Positions 51,648-61,325 of a DNA stretch of 64,000 bases are shown piece by piece. Position 1 is the first letter of the stretch; every line of letters starts with the position of its first letter. Origin of the DNA: Hoylesella enoeca JCM 12259 (GTDB taxonomy: Bacteria > Bacteroidota > Bacteroidia > Bacteroidales > Bacteroidaceae); assembly GCF_000613405.1 (NCBI RefSeq), contig NZ_BAIX01000008.1, positions 21,307 through 85,306 on the forward strand, written 5' to 3'. The translations under genes were made by a program, and so were the position numbers. The notes under the pieces were generated by a model. The model was not told the DNA's origin. It did not search any database and worked only from the letters and a program-made list of their open reading frames with translations.

Positions 51648-54008
51648 ATGAAAATCGAAAACATCAACAGAAAATTCAGGCAGTTGGCGGTGTGGATATT
51701 ACGCCACCGACTGTTGGTAATGGGGCTGTTTGCCCTGCTTATCGCTTTCTCGTTCGTGGGTACAAAGCGCATCGTCATGAAAACATCGTTCGACGACTAT
51801 TTCGTGAGCGATGACCCGATGTTGCTCAAGACAAACGAGTTCAAGTCCATCTTCGGCAACGACTACTACGTGGCGGTATTAGTGAAGAACAAGGACGTCT
51901 TCTCCAAGCGCAGCCTGACACTTATCCGTGAGTTGAGCGAGGAGCTGAAGGACAGCCTGTCGTATGCCGACAAGGTTACATCGCTCACCGACCTTGAATT
52001 TACCGTCGGCACTGAGGAGGGAATGACCATCGAGCAGATAGTGCCCGACGAGATACCTTCGGATGAGGCTTCGCTAAAGGAAATCAGACGCAAGGCATAC
52101 AGCAAGCCCTATCTCTCAAAGAAACTGGTGTCGAAGGACGGTACGATGACATGGATCATGGTGAAGCTGCGTCCCTTCCCGGAGGATAGCGTATGGAAGA
52201 AAACGAGCGATATTGCCCCGGATATGCTCACGGGCAAGGAAGCCGGGCACATCATCGGCAAGGCGAAATACGCGAAGCTGTCGCCTGCTGCCGCAGGAAT
52301 GCCCTATCTGAGCTACGAAAAAGTGGTTTATCTGAAACATGAAATGGGGCGGCTGTTCCTCATAGCTTTCCTTGTTTCCATTGTGGTGATGATTGTCGTA
52401 ACCCGTTCATTGCGGGGAGTCATCGCCCCGTTGCTCACGTCGGTGTTTGGTCTTCTGATAAGTTTTGGTGTGATAGGCTGGACCGGACTGTATATAGATA
52501 TGACTACCGCCATGATAGCGGTCATACTGGCCTTTGCCTGTTCCATTGCCTACAACATCCATCTGTACAACTTCTTCAAGACGCGGTTTGTGGAAACAGG
52601 CAGGCGCAAGGCTTCCATCACCGATGCCGTAGGCGAAACCGGATGGGGTGTTTTGCTGTCGGGATTGACAACCATAGCGGCTATGATGACTTTCCTATCT
52701 ATGAAGATAGTCCCCATGCAGGCTATCGGCGTGAACACCTCGCTGTGCCTGCTTTCGGTATTGATTACCTGTCTGATTGTTACCCCTGTAATACTCTCAT
52801 TCGGAAAAGACCGCAAGCCAAGCATAGACGTATCTAAGAGTCTCGAAGGATACGTCGGCGGACGGTTTGAGCAGTTTGGTAGTTTCATCCTGCGTCGCCA
52901 CCGCCCGATATTCATTGTCTCGGTAGCCATCACGCTTTTTTGCGGCATCGGCATGTTCTCCATCGAGCCGGCATTCGACATTGAGAAGACTATGGGACGG
53001 AAGGTGGAATATGTAAAGAAATTCCTCGACCTCTGCGACACGGAATTAGGAAGCATGTACTCCTACGACCTGATGATTACACTGCCGCATGCCGACGACG
53101 CGAAGAAGCCCGAGAACTTGAAAAAACTCGACCAACTGGCAACCACCACGGAAAGCTACCCGCTCACCAAGCGGCACAATTCCGTCACGGACATTGTGAA
53201 AGACATGAACTGCACGCTCAACGGCAACAATCTGAAGGAATATCGCATTCCCGACAATGCCGACATGGTGGCTCAGCTCTTGCTGCTCTATGAGAATGCC
53301 GGAGGTACGGAGTCGGAATACTGGATGGACTATGACTATCAGCGGCTACGCCTGCAAATCGAGTTGAAGAGCTACAACTCCAACGAGGCGGAAAAAGAAA
53401 TGGATTTGCTCCAAACCGAAGCACGCAAGCTCTTCCCCGGCGCACATGTATCGGTAGTGGGCAATATACCGCAGTTTACGGTGATGCAGCAGTATGTGGA
53501 GCGTGGACAGATGTGGTCGATGCTGCTCTCGGTGCTGGTCATTGGCGTGATACTCATACTCCTGTTCAGAAGTTGGAAGGTGGGACTGGTGGGAATGATA
53601 CCCAACATCGCCCCCGCCATCATCGTAGGCGGCATGATGGGCTGGCTGGGCTATCCGCTCGACATGATGACAGCCTCGCTCATTCCTATGGTTTTGGGTA
53701 TCGCCGTCGATGACACCATCCACTTCATCAACCATTGCCATGTGGCGCATAATCGTTATAATGACTATAACATGGCTATCCGCAAGACTTTCCGCACGGA
53801 GGGACTGGCCATCGTGATGTCAACGGTCATCATCTCGGCTACATTTGCCGGCTTCATGTCGTCGGACGCCACGCAGACGAAGAACTGGGGCTTGCTGGCT
53901 GTAGCAGGTATGGTGTCGGCATTGTTGGCAGACTTGTTCCTCACGCCGATACTTTTCAAATATTTGCGGGTGTTCGGAAAGGAAAAAGGTTCAAAAACAA
54001 ATAGTTAA
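51648..54008 (+). CDS. RND-superfamily transporter (MMPL/HpnN-like)
   Basis: The 786-residue protein has two halves, each with a periplasmic domain. TM1 is LLVMGLFALLIAFSFVGTKRIV; groups of helices occur near residues 230-390 (GRLFLIAFLVSIVVMIVVTRS, GVIAPLLTSVFGLLISFGVIG) and 620-780 (MWSMLLSVLVIGVILILLF, GIAVDDTIHFINHCH). Charged residues in the last, Asp-Asp in GIAVDDTIH, are typical of RND proton relay in MMPL and HpnN relatives. It lies 6 bp after the ABC gene and before a LolA-like gene, a combination associated with lipid or lipophilic compound transport across the envelope. Confidence 0.82.
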   Translation: MKIENINRKFRQLAVWILRHRLLVMGLFALLIAFSFVGTKRIVMKTSFDDYFVSDDPMLLKTNEFKSIFGNDYYVAVLVKNKDVFSKRSLTLIRELSEELKDSLSYADKVTSLTDLEFTVGTEEGMTIEQIVPDEIPSDEASLKEIRRKAYSKPYLSKKLVSKDGTMTWIMVKLRPFPEDSVWKKTSDIAPDMLTGKEAGHIIGKAKYAKLSPAAAGMPYLSYEKVVYLKHEMGRLFLIAFLVSIVVMIVVTRSLRGVIAPLLTSVFGLLISFGVIGWTGLYIDMTTAMIAVILAFACSIAYNIHLYNFFKTRFVETGRRKASITDAVGETGWGVLLSGLTTIAAMMTFLSMKIVPMQAIGVNTSLCLLSVLITCLIVTPVILSFGKDRKPSIDVSKSLEGYVGGRFEQFGSFILRRHRPIFIVSVAITLFCGIGMFSIEPAFDIEKTMGRKVEYVKKFLDLCDTELGSMYSYDLMITLPHADDAKKPENLKKLDQLATTTESYPLTKRHNSVTDIVKDMNCTLNGNNLKEYRIPDNADMVAQLLLLYENAGGTESEYWMDYDYQRLRLQIELKSYNSNEAEKEMDLLQTEARKLFPGAHVSVVGNIPQFTVMQQYVERGQMWSMLLSVLVIGVILILLFRSWKVGLVGMIPNIAPAIIVGGMMGWLGYPLDMMTASLIPMVLGIAVDDTIHFINHCHVAHNRYNDYNMAIRKTFRTEGLAIVMSTVIISATFAGFMSSDATQTKNWGLLAVAGMVSALLADLFLTPILFKYLRVFGKEKGSKTNS

Positions 54009-54053
54009 ACAAACAAGTAAGGTTAAAATATTCAATCATAAAATATAAAGAAA

Positions 54054-54833
54054 ATGAAAACAAGACATTTTATTTTATCCCTTATTGCCTTGATGACAAT
54101 GAGTGTTGCACAAGCAGCTGGTCTCACCGGAAGAGACATTATGCAAAAGGTAAAGAACCGTGCCGATGGCGATACACGCTATGCCACCGTGGAAATGACA
54201 CTTATTCAAAAAAGTGGGCATAAGCGTGTGCGAAAAATTGAATCGTGGGCAATGGACGAAGGTAAGGACACAAAGAAAATCATGTTCTTCACCTATCCCG
54301 GCGACGTGAAGGGCACGGGATTTCTCACTTGGGACTATGACAATCCCGGCAAGACAGACGACAAATGGCTCTATCTCCCTGCCATGAAAAAGACAAGGCG
54401 CATTAGTGGAAAGTCATCGAAGACCGATTACTTCATGGGCAGCGATTTTACATACGACGACATGAGTACACGCAGCGTGGACGAGGAAACACACACGCTG
54501 CTGCGTGAGGAAGTGGTAAGCGGACACAAATGCTGGGTGGTGCAGTCCGTGCCTAAGGACAAGGGAGAAATATACTCAAAGCGCATCACATGGATCAGGC
54601 AGGACTGTCTGATGGTTATTAAGGCGGAATACTACGATAAGCTCAATAAACTGCATCGCAGCCTTACCATTTCGAATATAAATAAAGTGCAGGGATTCTG
54701 GACGATGCACCTCATGCAGATGGAGAATGTACAGACGGGGCATAAGACCATCATCAAGATGGACAACCAGCGGTTCAACGTCAAGGTTGCGCCCAATCTC
54801 TTCACTGTCTCCAAACTGGAAAAAGGACTCTGA
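54054..54833 (+). CDS. Outer-membrane lipoprotein-sorting protein (LolA-like)
   Basis: The 259-residue protein has a signal peptide ([23 protein letters not shown]). A LolA-like fold follows with [44 protein letters not shown] and [60 protein letters not shown]. This is the usual pattern of the LolA-like family that accompanies RND (MMPL) transporters. It is a periplasmic carrier for hydrophobic cargo. The next gene starts 2 bp downstream. Confidence 0.85.
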   Translation: MKTRHFILSLIALMTMSVAQAAGLTGRDIMQKVKNRADGDTRYATVEMTLIQKSGHKRVRKIESWAMDEGKDTKKIMFFTYPGDVKGTGFLTWDYDNPGKTDDKWLYLPAMKKTRRISGKSSKTDYFMGSDFTYDDMSTRSVDEETHTLLREEVVSGHKCWVVQSVPKDKGEIYSKRITWIRQDCLMVIKAEYYDKLNKLHRSLTISNINKVQGFWTMHLMQMENVQTGHKTIIKMDNQRFNVKVAPNLFTVSKLEKGL

Positions 54834-54835
54834 CC

Positions 54836-56140
54836 ATGAAAATACTGCGATTATGGACGCTGTTGCTTGTGCCGATATTCTCGGCACAGGCATTTGCCCA
54901 GATTGATACGCTGACGGTGGAGAATGATTCTGCTGATACGGAATATATGCAAGAGGAAGAAACGGATGACAACGCCTTGCGTGTTCAGGTAAAAGGCTTC
55001 CTCGACACATACCATGCCGTCAGGACAGAAGGCAGGAACGACTGGATGGCTTCGAGAACCCGAGCGCGCGGAGAGGTGAAACTTGAAAAAGGAGCAGCTT
55101 CCCTTTTTGTTTCCATGAACGCTACCTACAACGGCGTACTGAAAGACCGCACGGGACTGGAACTGCGTGAGGCATATCTTGCATACACCAAAGGAAACCT
55201 TGACCTTCGGGTGGGGCGGCAGATTGTGGTATGGGGAGTGGCAGACGCATTGCGCGTTACGGACTGCGTGTCGCCGTTCGACTATACCGAGTTCCTTGCG
55301 CAGGACTACGATGACATCCGTATGCCCGTCAATGCCTTGCATGCAAGATACACGTGGCATTCGGTAACATTCGAGGCGATATGTAATCCCGTGGCGGATT
55401 TCTTCATCCTTCCCACCGACCGATGCAATCCGTGGGCACTGACTCTGCCGTCAGCCCCTCTTCCCTATACCATAGATTTGGAAAGTGGCAAACCGGAGAA
55501 AAGACTTCGGAATATGGAGTACGGCGGGCGGATAACGACCAATCTCAGCGGGATTGATTTTTCTCTGAGTGCCCTGCGGACGTGGAACAAGATGCCTGCT
55601 CTTTCCCTTGCTGTGTCCGACGATGGAAAGTCGCTTTTAGCCAAAGGGGAATACCGCCGGATGACGATGCTCGGAGCCGACTGCTCTCTGCCTGTCGGAC
55701 AGATTGTCCTTCGCGGCGAGGCTGCTTGCTATTTCGATGAAGCGCAAAGCAGAGGTGTGGGAAAAGACGTAGTATGCCGAAATACGTACAATATCCTTGC
55801 CGGTGTGGACTGGTATCCGGGCAACGATTGGAACTTCAGTGCACAATACTGCCACAAATATACGGCGGGGAACCTTGACGGTCTTTCCGTTTATCGTAAT
55901 GCCGGCCTTGCCACGGCAAGAATATCGAAAGAACTGCTGCGGAATATGCTGAAACTTTCAACATTCGCCTATATTGACGTAACCAATGGCGGCGTTTTCA
56001 ACCGCTTCTCTGCATCCTATGCCTTGAACGACCAAATCGAACTCACCGCCGGCTATGATTACTTCCATGCCGACAAAGGCAAGTTTCAAATGTATGACAG
56101 AAATTCTGAAATATGGGCAAAGATGAAATATAGTTTTTGA
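54836..56140 (+). CDS. Outer-membrane beta-barrel protein (DUF1302/alginate-export-like)
   Basis: The 434-residue protein has a signal peptide ending FAQ and a beta-barrel pattern. Strands include LRVQVKGFLDTYHAVR, LEKGAASLFVSMNATYNG, LELREAYLAYTKGNLDLRVGRQIVVWG, and VDWYPGNDWNFSAQYCHKY. It ends EIWAKMKYSF with a terminal Phe. The DLRVGRQIVVWGVADALRVTDCVSP motif is typical of DUF1302-like barrel proteins that occur with RND and LolA-like partners. The three genes could form a route across both membranes. It ends 22 bp before the convergent mobC gene. Confidence 0.8.
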   Translation: MKILRLWTLLLVPIFSAQAFAQIDTLTVENDSADTEYMQEEETDDNALRVQVKGFLDTYHAVRTEGRNDWMASRTRARGEVKLEKGAASLFVSMNATYNGVLKDRTGLELREAYLAYTKGNLDLRVGRQIVVWGVADALRVTDCVSPFDYTEFLAQDYDDIRMPVNALHARYTWHSVTFEAICNPVADFFILPTDRCNPWALTLPSAPLPYTIDLESGKPEKRLRNMEYGGRITTNLSGIDFSLSALRTWNKMPALSLAVSDDGKSLLAKGEYRRMTMLGADCSLPVGQIVLRGEAACYFDEAQSRGVGKDVVCRNTYNILAGVDWYPGNDWNFSAQYCHKYTAGNLDGLSVYRNAGLATARISKELLRNMLKLSTFAYIDVTNGGVFNRFSASYALNDQIELTAGYDYFHADKGKFQMYDRNSEIWAKMKYSF

Positions 56141-56161
56141 ATGACATAAAGACATTGCATC

Positions 56162-58165
56162 TCATTCTTTTATAAGATGACAAAGAGAAGGATCTTCTTT
56201 TATCCTTTTTATTTCTTTTTCAATCAAAACAATTATTTCTCGCTTAACACATTTATAGTTGGCTTCGATAGTCTCTTTGAGATTATCGGAGCCATCTTCG
56301 TTTTGAAACGCATTGATTTCAGGAATGGACTGGTATTGCTTCATTTCGGCAGAGACTTTAGCACTATCCACCACTATTTCAGCATGGAAAATCTTTTGGT
56401 CAATGCGTTCGTCAAAGTTGTCGGACACTGCACCTACGAACATACCCTGTGTGAGGTTGCTGATTTTCGATGCAGGGATAAGACTATCCATCTGGGTCGA
56501 GATAGAGGTGGATTTATCATTACGGTTGATTGTCATAGACTGCCGTTGTTGAAGCACCTTGCCGAAGCGTTCGGAGAGAGTCTTGGCAGTTTCACCTACC
56601 ACTTGCCCACTGAACACATTGCCCACTGTGTTTTGTATCACCTTGCTTTCCTTATCCCCATAATCGCGGGTAAGCTGCGAGAAGTCTTGAAAGCCCAGAC
56701 ACACGGCAACCTTGTTACTACGGGCTGTGGCAATGAGGTTGTCAAGCCCACGGAAATAGATGGTCGGCAACTCGTCGATAATCACAGATGATTTGAGTTG
56801 CTTTTTCTTGTTGATGAGTTTCACGATACGGCTGTTGTAAAGTCCGAGTGCTGCTGAGTAGATATTCTGGCGGTCGGGATTATTTCCCACGACCAACACC
56901 TTCGGCTCGTTGGGATTATTGATGTCGAGCGAGAAATCATCACCTGTCATTACCCAATAGAGAGCCGGCGAAATCATACGTGAAAGCGGTATCTTGGCAC
57001 TGGCAATTTGTCCCTGCAACTGGTCTTGCGCTCCGCCCTCCCAAGCATCCATAAAGGGAGAAAGGTAGTTGGCAAGCTCATCGTAGGAAGTAAGTATCGG
57101 AAATATCTGTGCGTACGGACGGTTCAGGAATTCGATGGCATGGGGAAAGGTGCAATACTTGCCGTTCTCATATATCTTCAGAAACCAGATAATGGCGGCA
57201 AGCAAGATAATCGGTGATTCGACGAAAAAATCTCCCTGCTTCTGTATCCACGAGCGGTTGAGGTTGAGCATGATGGTGTAGGCACTCTCGTAAGCATCCG
57301 ATATATCTGTCATAAAGGCAGGATTGATGGGATTACAGCGATGGCTCCTGCGTGGGTCGTCGAAGTTTATCACATAGAATTGTGGTTTGACTTTATAAGC
57401 ATCTAAATGATGAAGCAGGTGATTGTAGGCAATCTCCGACAAATCGGGGAACTTGTAGTCGTAGATATACATGGCAAAGCCTTTCTCAATCTGCTGTTTG
57501 ATGTAGTTATTCACAATGGCGTATGACTTACCCGAACCCGGTGTGCCGAGTACCATTGAGGCACGAAACGGATTGACCACGTTAATCCAGCCTTTGTTCC
57601 ACCTTTTCTTATAATAGAAGCGTGTAGGAAGATTGACCGAGTATTCATTTTCCATCAGCCTTGTTTCCTGCATAAAACTCTCGTTCTCCGTATTGAACAC
57701 GTCGTCCATCAAGTTGTTTTTGAGCAGTCGGCTCATCCACACACCTGCCATCAGCAGACAGATATAGCCCACAGAGAGTGTAAAGATATAGAGCGAAGCT
57801 GCCCCCATCTTACCAATAGGCAATGCCAATAGCCACCAATTCAGGAAGAAAAACACAAAACCTGCGAAAAGCACCGTCCAAATCTTTGGCCATGTGATTT
57901 TCTCCTCCTTCACGCCTTTTGTGCCTAAACACGATAAAGCGAGGAATACCACACAAAAGAGTTTCGTCCATAAGATAGATGAAAACAATCCCGTAGTACG
58001 TTGAAAATTCATGAGTATCTTGTCAATGATACCAAGCGTGAAGTGCCACGACTGAAACGCCTCGTAGCAGAACCAATAACAGTTAATAAGGAGGAATATC
58101 ACCGAAATTCCCCGCATAAAGTCTATGACTTTACCTAATGCTCTTAAATCGTCTTCTTGTGCCAT
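56162..58165 (-). CDS. mobC: Conjugation coupling protein MobC/TraG (VirD4-type)
   Basis: The 667-residue protein has several membrane spans in the first 145 residues (GISVIFLLINCYWFCY, LWTKLFCVVFLALSCL, IWTVLFAGFVFFFLNWWLLAL, YIFTLSVGYICLLMAGVWM). The TraG/VirD4 ATPase follows, with Walker A VLGTPGSGKSYAIVNN (about residues 205-220) and Walker B VIIDELPTIYFRG. It links the relaxosome with the type IV secretion channel at the inner membrane. In CTnDOT nomenclature it is MobC. The gene follows relaxase mobB on the same strand and meets the cargo tail to tail. Confidence 0.9.
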   Translation of the reverse strand: MAQEDDLRALGKVIDFMRGISVIFLLINCYWFCYEAFQSWHFTLGIIDKILMNFQRTTGLFSSILWTKLFCVVFLALSCLGTKGVKEEKITWPKIWTVLFAGFVFFFLNWWLLALPIGKMGAASLYIFTLSVGYICLLMAGVWMSRLLKNNLMDDVFNTENESFMQETRLMENEYSVNLPTRFYYKKRWNKGWINVVNPFRASMVLGTPGSGKSYAIVNNYIKQQIEKGFAMYIYDYKFPDLSEIAYNHLLHHLDAYKVKPQFYVINFDDPRRSHRCNPINPAFMTDISDAYESAYTIMLNLNRSWIQKQGDFFVESPIILLAAIIWFLKIYENGKYCTFPHAIEFLNRPYAQIFPILTSYDELANYLSPFMDAWEGGAQDQLQGQIASAKIPLSRMISPALYWVMTGDDFSLDINNPNEPKVLVVGNNPDRQNIYSAALGLYNSRIVKLINKKKQLKSSVIIDELPTIYFRGLDNLIATARSNKVAVCLGFQDFSQLTRDYGDKESKVIQNTVGNVFSGQVVGETAKTLSERFGKVLQQRQSMTINRNDKSTSISTQMDSLIPASKISNLTQGMFVGAVSDNFDERIDQKIFHAEIVVDSAKVSAEMKQYQSIPEINAFQNEDGSDNLKETIEANYKCVKREIIVLIEKEIKRIKEDPSLCHLIKE

Positions 58166-58241
58166 AATGCTATTTTATTGTTGTTAGAATATCGTTTGAA
58201 TACTATTTGAAAAATCTTTGAATACCATTTGAATGGTGCCA

Positions 58242-59519
58242 TTATCGCTTCCTGCGTCTAAGTTTTACCTTACTTTGTTTTCGGAGTTTGCGTTGCCATG
58301 CCGCTTCTTTCCAATCATCGTTACCCGATGAAGAGAAGGATTCTCCCACCATATCGTCGATAAGTTCATCAACAAGGTTGTCGCCTTCCTCTGCGTCTTG
58401 TTGTAATAACCGCATGTTATTTATCTGTTCATGGCTAACGGACGGATTACCATAAAGCGTTTCATCCGAGAATGGATTTTTCTCTGGGTTAGAGAAGTAC
58501 TCGTTAAACTTATTGGCGGCATATCCTTTACCCAATCGAGAACCATTGAGCGCAATGCCTTTTTCATCATCAATGAATGTAATACCATAGATGCGTCCAC
58601 CCTCATTCTTGCGGATTATAACACGCAAGCCTTGTTCCTCCAATCTTTGTCGAAGTCTTTCCTCCGTTTGGGGAGAAGTACGCATTACTTCTAATACCTT
58701 TCTTCTGACGGCTGGTATCAATGACTTAACCGCCTCTTTCGATTTTTGCATCTTGTTCTGGATAGTAGCATACCCCACACCACGACCGATGTCCGAGGCG
58801 TGAATGGGTGTGCTCACCTTATTTCCCTTATCATCGGTAAGCGCATAGACCAACCCATCATATCGCTTGCCCCGATACTCGATCTTTACCTCCTCTACCG
58901 CAAGGTTGTATTTACTCAGAATGGCATTCAGTTCACCTAAGGAACAGAAGGTATAATGCTTCATAGCAGAATGTACGGTGTTAGCCACCTGTTCCTTGAT
59001 ATTCCCTTGCACAACATTGAACTTTGGTGTTTCTGTTGTTGTTCTCTCACTGACCTTTGAACTTGGAATGAGGTTATATTTCTTTTCCAGAGCATCAGTA
59101 ATCTTTTTGCTTCGCCTGCCCTCATACCTGTCATTGATTTTTCTGCCTTGGCTATCCACCCGAAGCGAAACGATGTGGATATGTTCACGGGCAATGTCAT
59201 TATGCTTAAAAACGATGTAGGGTTGCTTGCCATAGCCAAGTGCCTCCATGTACTCCTTCGCAATCTGCGTGAGTTGCTCATCAGATAGCTTCTCGTCCGG
59301 ATGCGGATTGAGCGAGCAATGGAACACCGTTTTCTTCGTTCGGCATTTCTTCGGTATCAGAGCTCCATATCAGCAAACACTTCCTCCATCGTATAATTAC
59401 CTTCCTTGTCTTGATACAACTCAGCAGCAAGAAGAATGCTCGCTTCCCCTTTCTCCACCTTTTTGAAGTTATACAAGTGCCCCTCCGAGATTTTCTGTGG
59501 CAGAAATCTTCGCTATCAT
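58242..59519 (-). pseudogene. mobB: Relaxase MobB (one frameshift near the N-terminus)
   Basis: The N-terminal frame (from ATG 59519) reads MIAKISATENLGGALVYNFKKVEKGEASILLAAELYQDKEGNYTMEEVFADME. The frame then changes near 59360, and the rest is IPKKCRTKKTVFHCSLNPHPDEKLSDEQL and YIVFKHNDIAREHIHIVSLRVD, the three-His metal site of the relaxase. The C-terminal part (58242-59327) is a 361-residue ORF. Restored length is about 426. Relaxases nick oriT and attach to the transferred strand through tyrosine. One lost A in GAAGCTC explains the break; if real, transfer would be severely affected. The start overlaps the mobA stop by 4 bp. Confidence 0.83.
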
Positions 59520-59935
59520 CTTTTGCGGTAGTCTATGGTTAGATTGATAGCCTGCTCCTGTAAGGCTATGATTTGAGTCGACAGTTTCTCCAATTTTTTA
59601 AGCAGGATTTGTGCTGTCTTGACCGAATGATAACTGTTGATGGCACGAACAGTTTGATTATATAGCACTCCAATTTTATGGATTTGTGCCGTCAATTCCG
59701 AGAGTTTCCGGTAATATTCCACGGCGGATTTATCCACCGTGATGACCTTAAAACTCTCTCCAAGAATACGCCCACGCACAAAATCCGACTTCGTTTCTGC
59801 TCCTGAACGCTGAAACAAGTCAATCGCTTTTTGCTGGTCTTTGAGATTGGGAAGACGTACATGCCAGTTATCCCAGCGTGGCTTTTCCACCTTTTTTCGT
59901 TCTGAACGATGTTCTGTGTCTTTATTCATATTCAT
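59516..59935 (-). CDS. mobA: MobA-type relaxosome accessory protein of the ICE
   Basis: The 139-residue protein (KKVEKPRWDNWHVRLPNLKDQQKAIDLFQRSGAETKSDFVRGRILGESFKVITVDKSAVEYYRKLSELTAQIHKIGVLYNQTV) is the homologue of the nested element's MobA. It matches the small DNA-binding mobilization protein encoded before the relaxase in CTnDOT-type elements. It would recognise the oriT next to its start and load MobB. The gene is intact and overlaps the relaxase by 4 bp. Confidence 0.85.
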   Translation of the reverse strand: MNMNKDTEHRSERKKVEKPRWDNWHVRLPNLKDQQKAIDLFQRSGAETKSDFVRGRILGESFKVITVDKSAVEYYRKLSELTAQIHKIGVLYNQTVRAINSYHSVKTAQILLKKLEKLSTQIIALQEQAINLTIDYRKR

Positions 59936-59942
59936 TTGGTCT

Positions 59943-60037
59943 TCTAATTACGACTTTGGAGTGATTATCTCCCTCGCACCGAGGCAAGGGTCTTTGTGGT
60001 ACAACTGTAAGTTTGTGTTACAAAGACACACCTTGCC
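59943..60037. other. Putative origin of transfer (oriT) of the ICE
   Basis: This region upstream of mobA shares its organisation and much of its sequence with 28598-28692. It includes ACGACTTTGGAGTGATT, GGCAAGGGTCTTTGTGG and ACAAAGACACACCTTGC. GCAAGG (59984-59989) pairs with CCTTGC (60031-60036) and CTTTGT with ACAAAG inside. It is expected to hold the relaxase nick site. Confidence 0.72.
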
Positions 60038-60121
60038 GGTATCAAGAAATGATACGATTGAAGTATCCACCCTTTGGGGGCGTCTGCTTCGGGATATTAC
60101 CTCCATGTATTATTCTCGCCT

Positions 60122-60130
60122 GCAAAGTTA
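60122..60130 (-). promoter_or_regulatory. -7 promoter box for the mob genes
   Basis: TAACTTTGC on the minus strand matches TAnnTTTG. It lies about 190 bp before mobA, with the oriT in between. I see no good -33 box. Confidence 0.4.
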
Positions 60131-60337
60131 CGGCGGATTTTCAAATATCTCATTATCAGTGATATTCACTCTTTTTCCTTGCATTTCCCTGCACTTCATC
60201 GGTGTCATATAATCAGCCAAAATATCATTTATTTTGCAGTCAAAACGAGCGAACTATGGTATGACGACACAAGCAAAAGACACATCGTATTACCATTGGC
60301 TTGCACCAAAGATGCAAAGAAGAAACGAAACATATTC

Positions 60338-60385
60338 ATGACAATTTGTTGTCATGACAAACTATTGTCAGTACAACAGATAGCA
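60338..60385 (+). repeat. 16-bp iterons upstream of traA, related to the nested element's array
   Basis: ATGACAATTTGTTGTC (60338-60353) and ATGACAAACTATTGTC (60354-60369), then a weaker third unit with ACAACAGATAG. In inverse orientation they match the AACAAATTGTTATGAC and GATAGTTTGTTTTGAC units at 30153-30312. They probably regulate the tra operon or form a site for the ParA-like system. The rest of 60131-60521 shows no gene. Confidence 0.65.
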
Positions 60386-60521
60386 AGAACTATAAATCGT
60401 CCTTTCAGACTATCGCACGAACCATACGCAGCCAGAACAAACTGTCTGCTGATACTTCTCAAGAATGAGAGCACATCCAAACATCAAATAGACAAGTAAT
60501 ATGAACTAAGAAATTATCATT

Positions 60522-61325
60522 ATGGAGAACAAACAACAACGCCCCATCTTTCTGGGGTTCTCCTCGCAAAAGGGAGGAGTCGGAAAAAGCACGCTTGCCG
60601 AAATCGTAAGCAGCATATTGTACTACGAACAGGGCATCAACCTCTTCGTGGTGGACTGCGACCTGTCGCAGGATTCCTTTTACAAGCTGAGAGAACGTGA
60701 GAAAAGTGTCATTCAGGGAAGCGAGGAACTTTCCAAGTCCATGCAGGCATTCTTTCAGCACCTCGGCAAAAAGGCATACAGAATTTACAAGTCCAGCCCC
60801 AAGGAAGCCGTCAAGGCAGCACAAAGTAAGATTGACGCTATCAGCAATGAGAAGTACCAGTTGGTTGTGTTCGACTTTCCCGGTCATGCAGGAACAACGG
60901 AGCTGATGGAACTGTCCCTTCAGATGGACTATATCCTATCTCCACTTGAAGCCGACATACAGTCACTCGTCTCTTGTATGGCATACGCCAAGACCATCAC
61001 GGATATTGGTGTTTCTATGTCCGACTCACGGATAAAGGACATTATCCTGTTCTGGAACAAGGTGGACAGAAGGGTAAGGAACGTCATCATTGACGAATAC
61101 ACAAAACTTATCCAAGGACACGAACTCACACTCCTGCCCGGCTATGTATATGCCACACACCGTTTCTCCCACGAACTTTCCACATACGGGCTACGAGGCG
61201 TGTTCCGTTCTACCTATCAGCCTCCTGCAAGGGGATTACGAACGGGCACGGGGCTGGATGAACTCGTCTCCGAGATAATTCAACGTCTCAAACTAAAAAC
61301 AAAAACAGAACATGGCAACGATTGA
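60522..61325 (+). CDS. traA: ParA-family ATPase TraA
   Basis: The 267-residue protein has the deviant Walker A motif FSSQKGGVGKSTLAEIV (near residues 12-28), LFVVDCDLSQDSF, and LVVFDFPGHAGTTEL (Walker B-like). This is the P-loop ATPase found first in the tra operon of CTnDOT-type elements, and it resembles partition ATPases. It might position the transfer DNA or keep the element in the cell. It overlaps the DUF3408 gene by 14 bp. Confidence 0.85.
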   Translation: MENKQQRPIFLGFSSQKGGVGKSTLAEIVSSILYYEQGINLFVVDCDLSQDSFYKLREREKSVIQGSEELSKSMQAFFQHLGKKAYRIYKSSPKEAVKAAQSKIDAISNEKYQLVVFDFPGHAGTTELMELSLQMDYILSPLEADIQSLVSCMAYAKTITDIGVSMSDSRIKDIILFWNKVDRRVRNVIIDEYTKLIQGHELTLLPGYVYATHRFSHELSTYGLRGVFRSTYQPPARGLRTGTGLDELVSEIIQRLKLKTKTEHGND

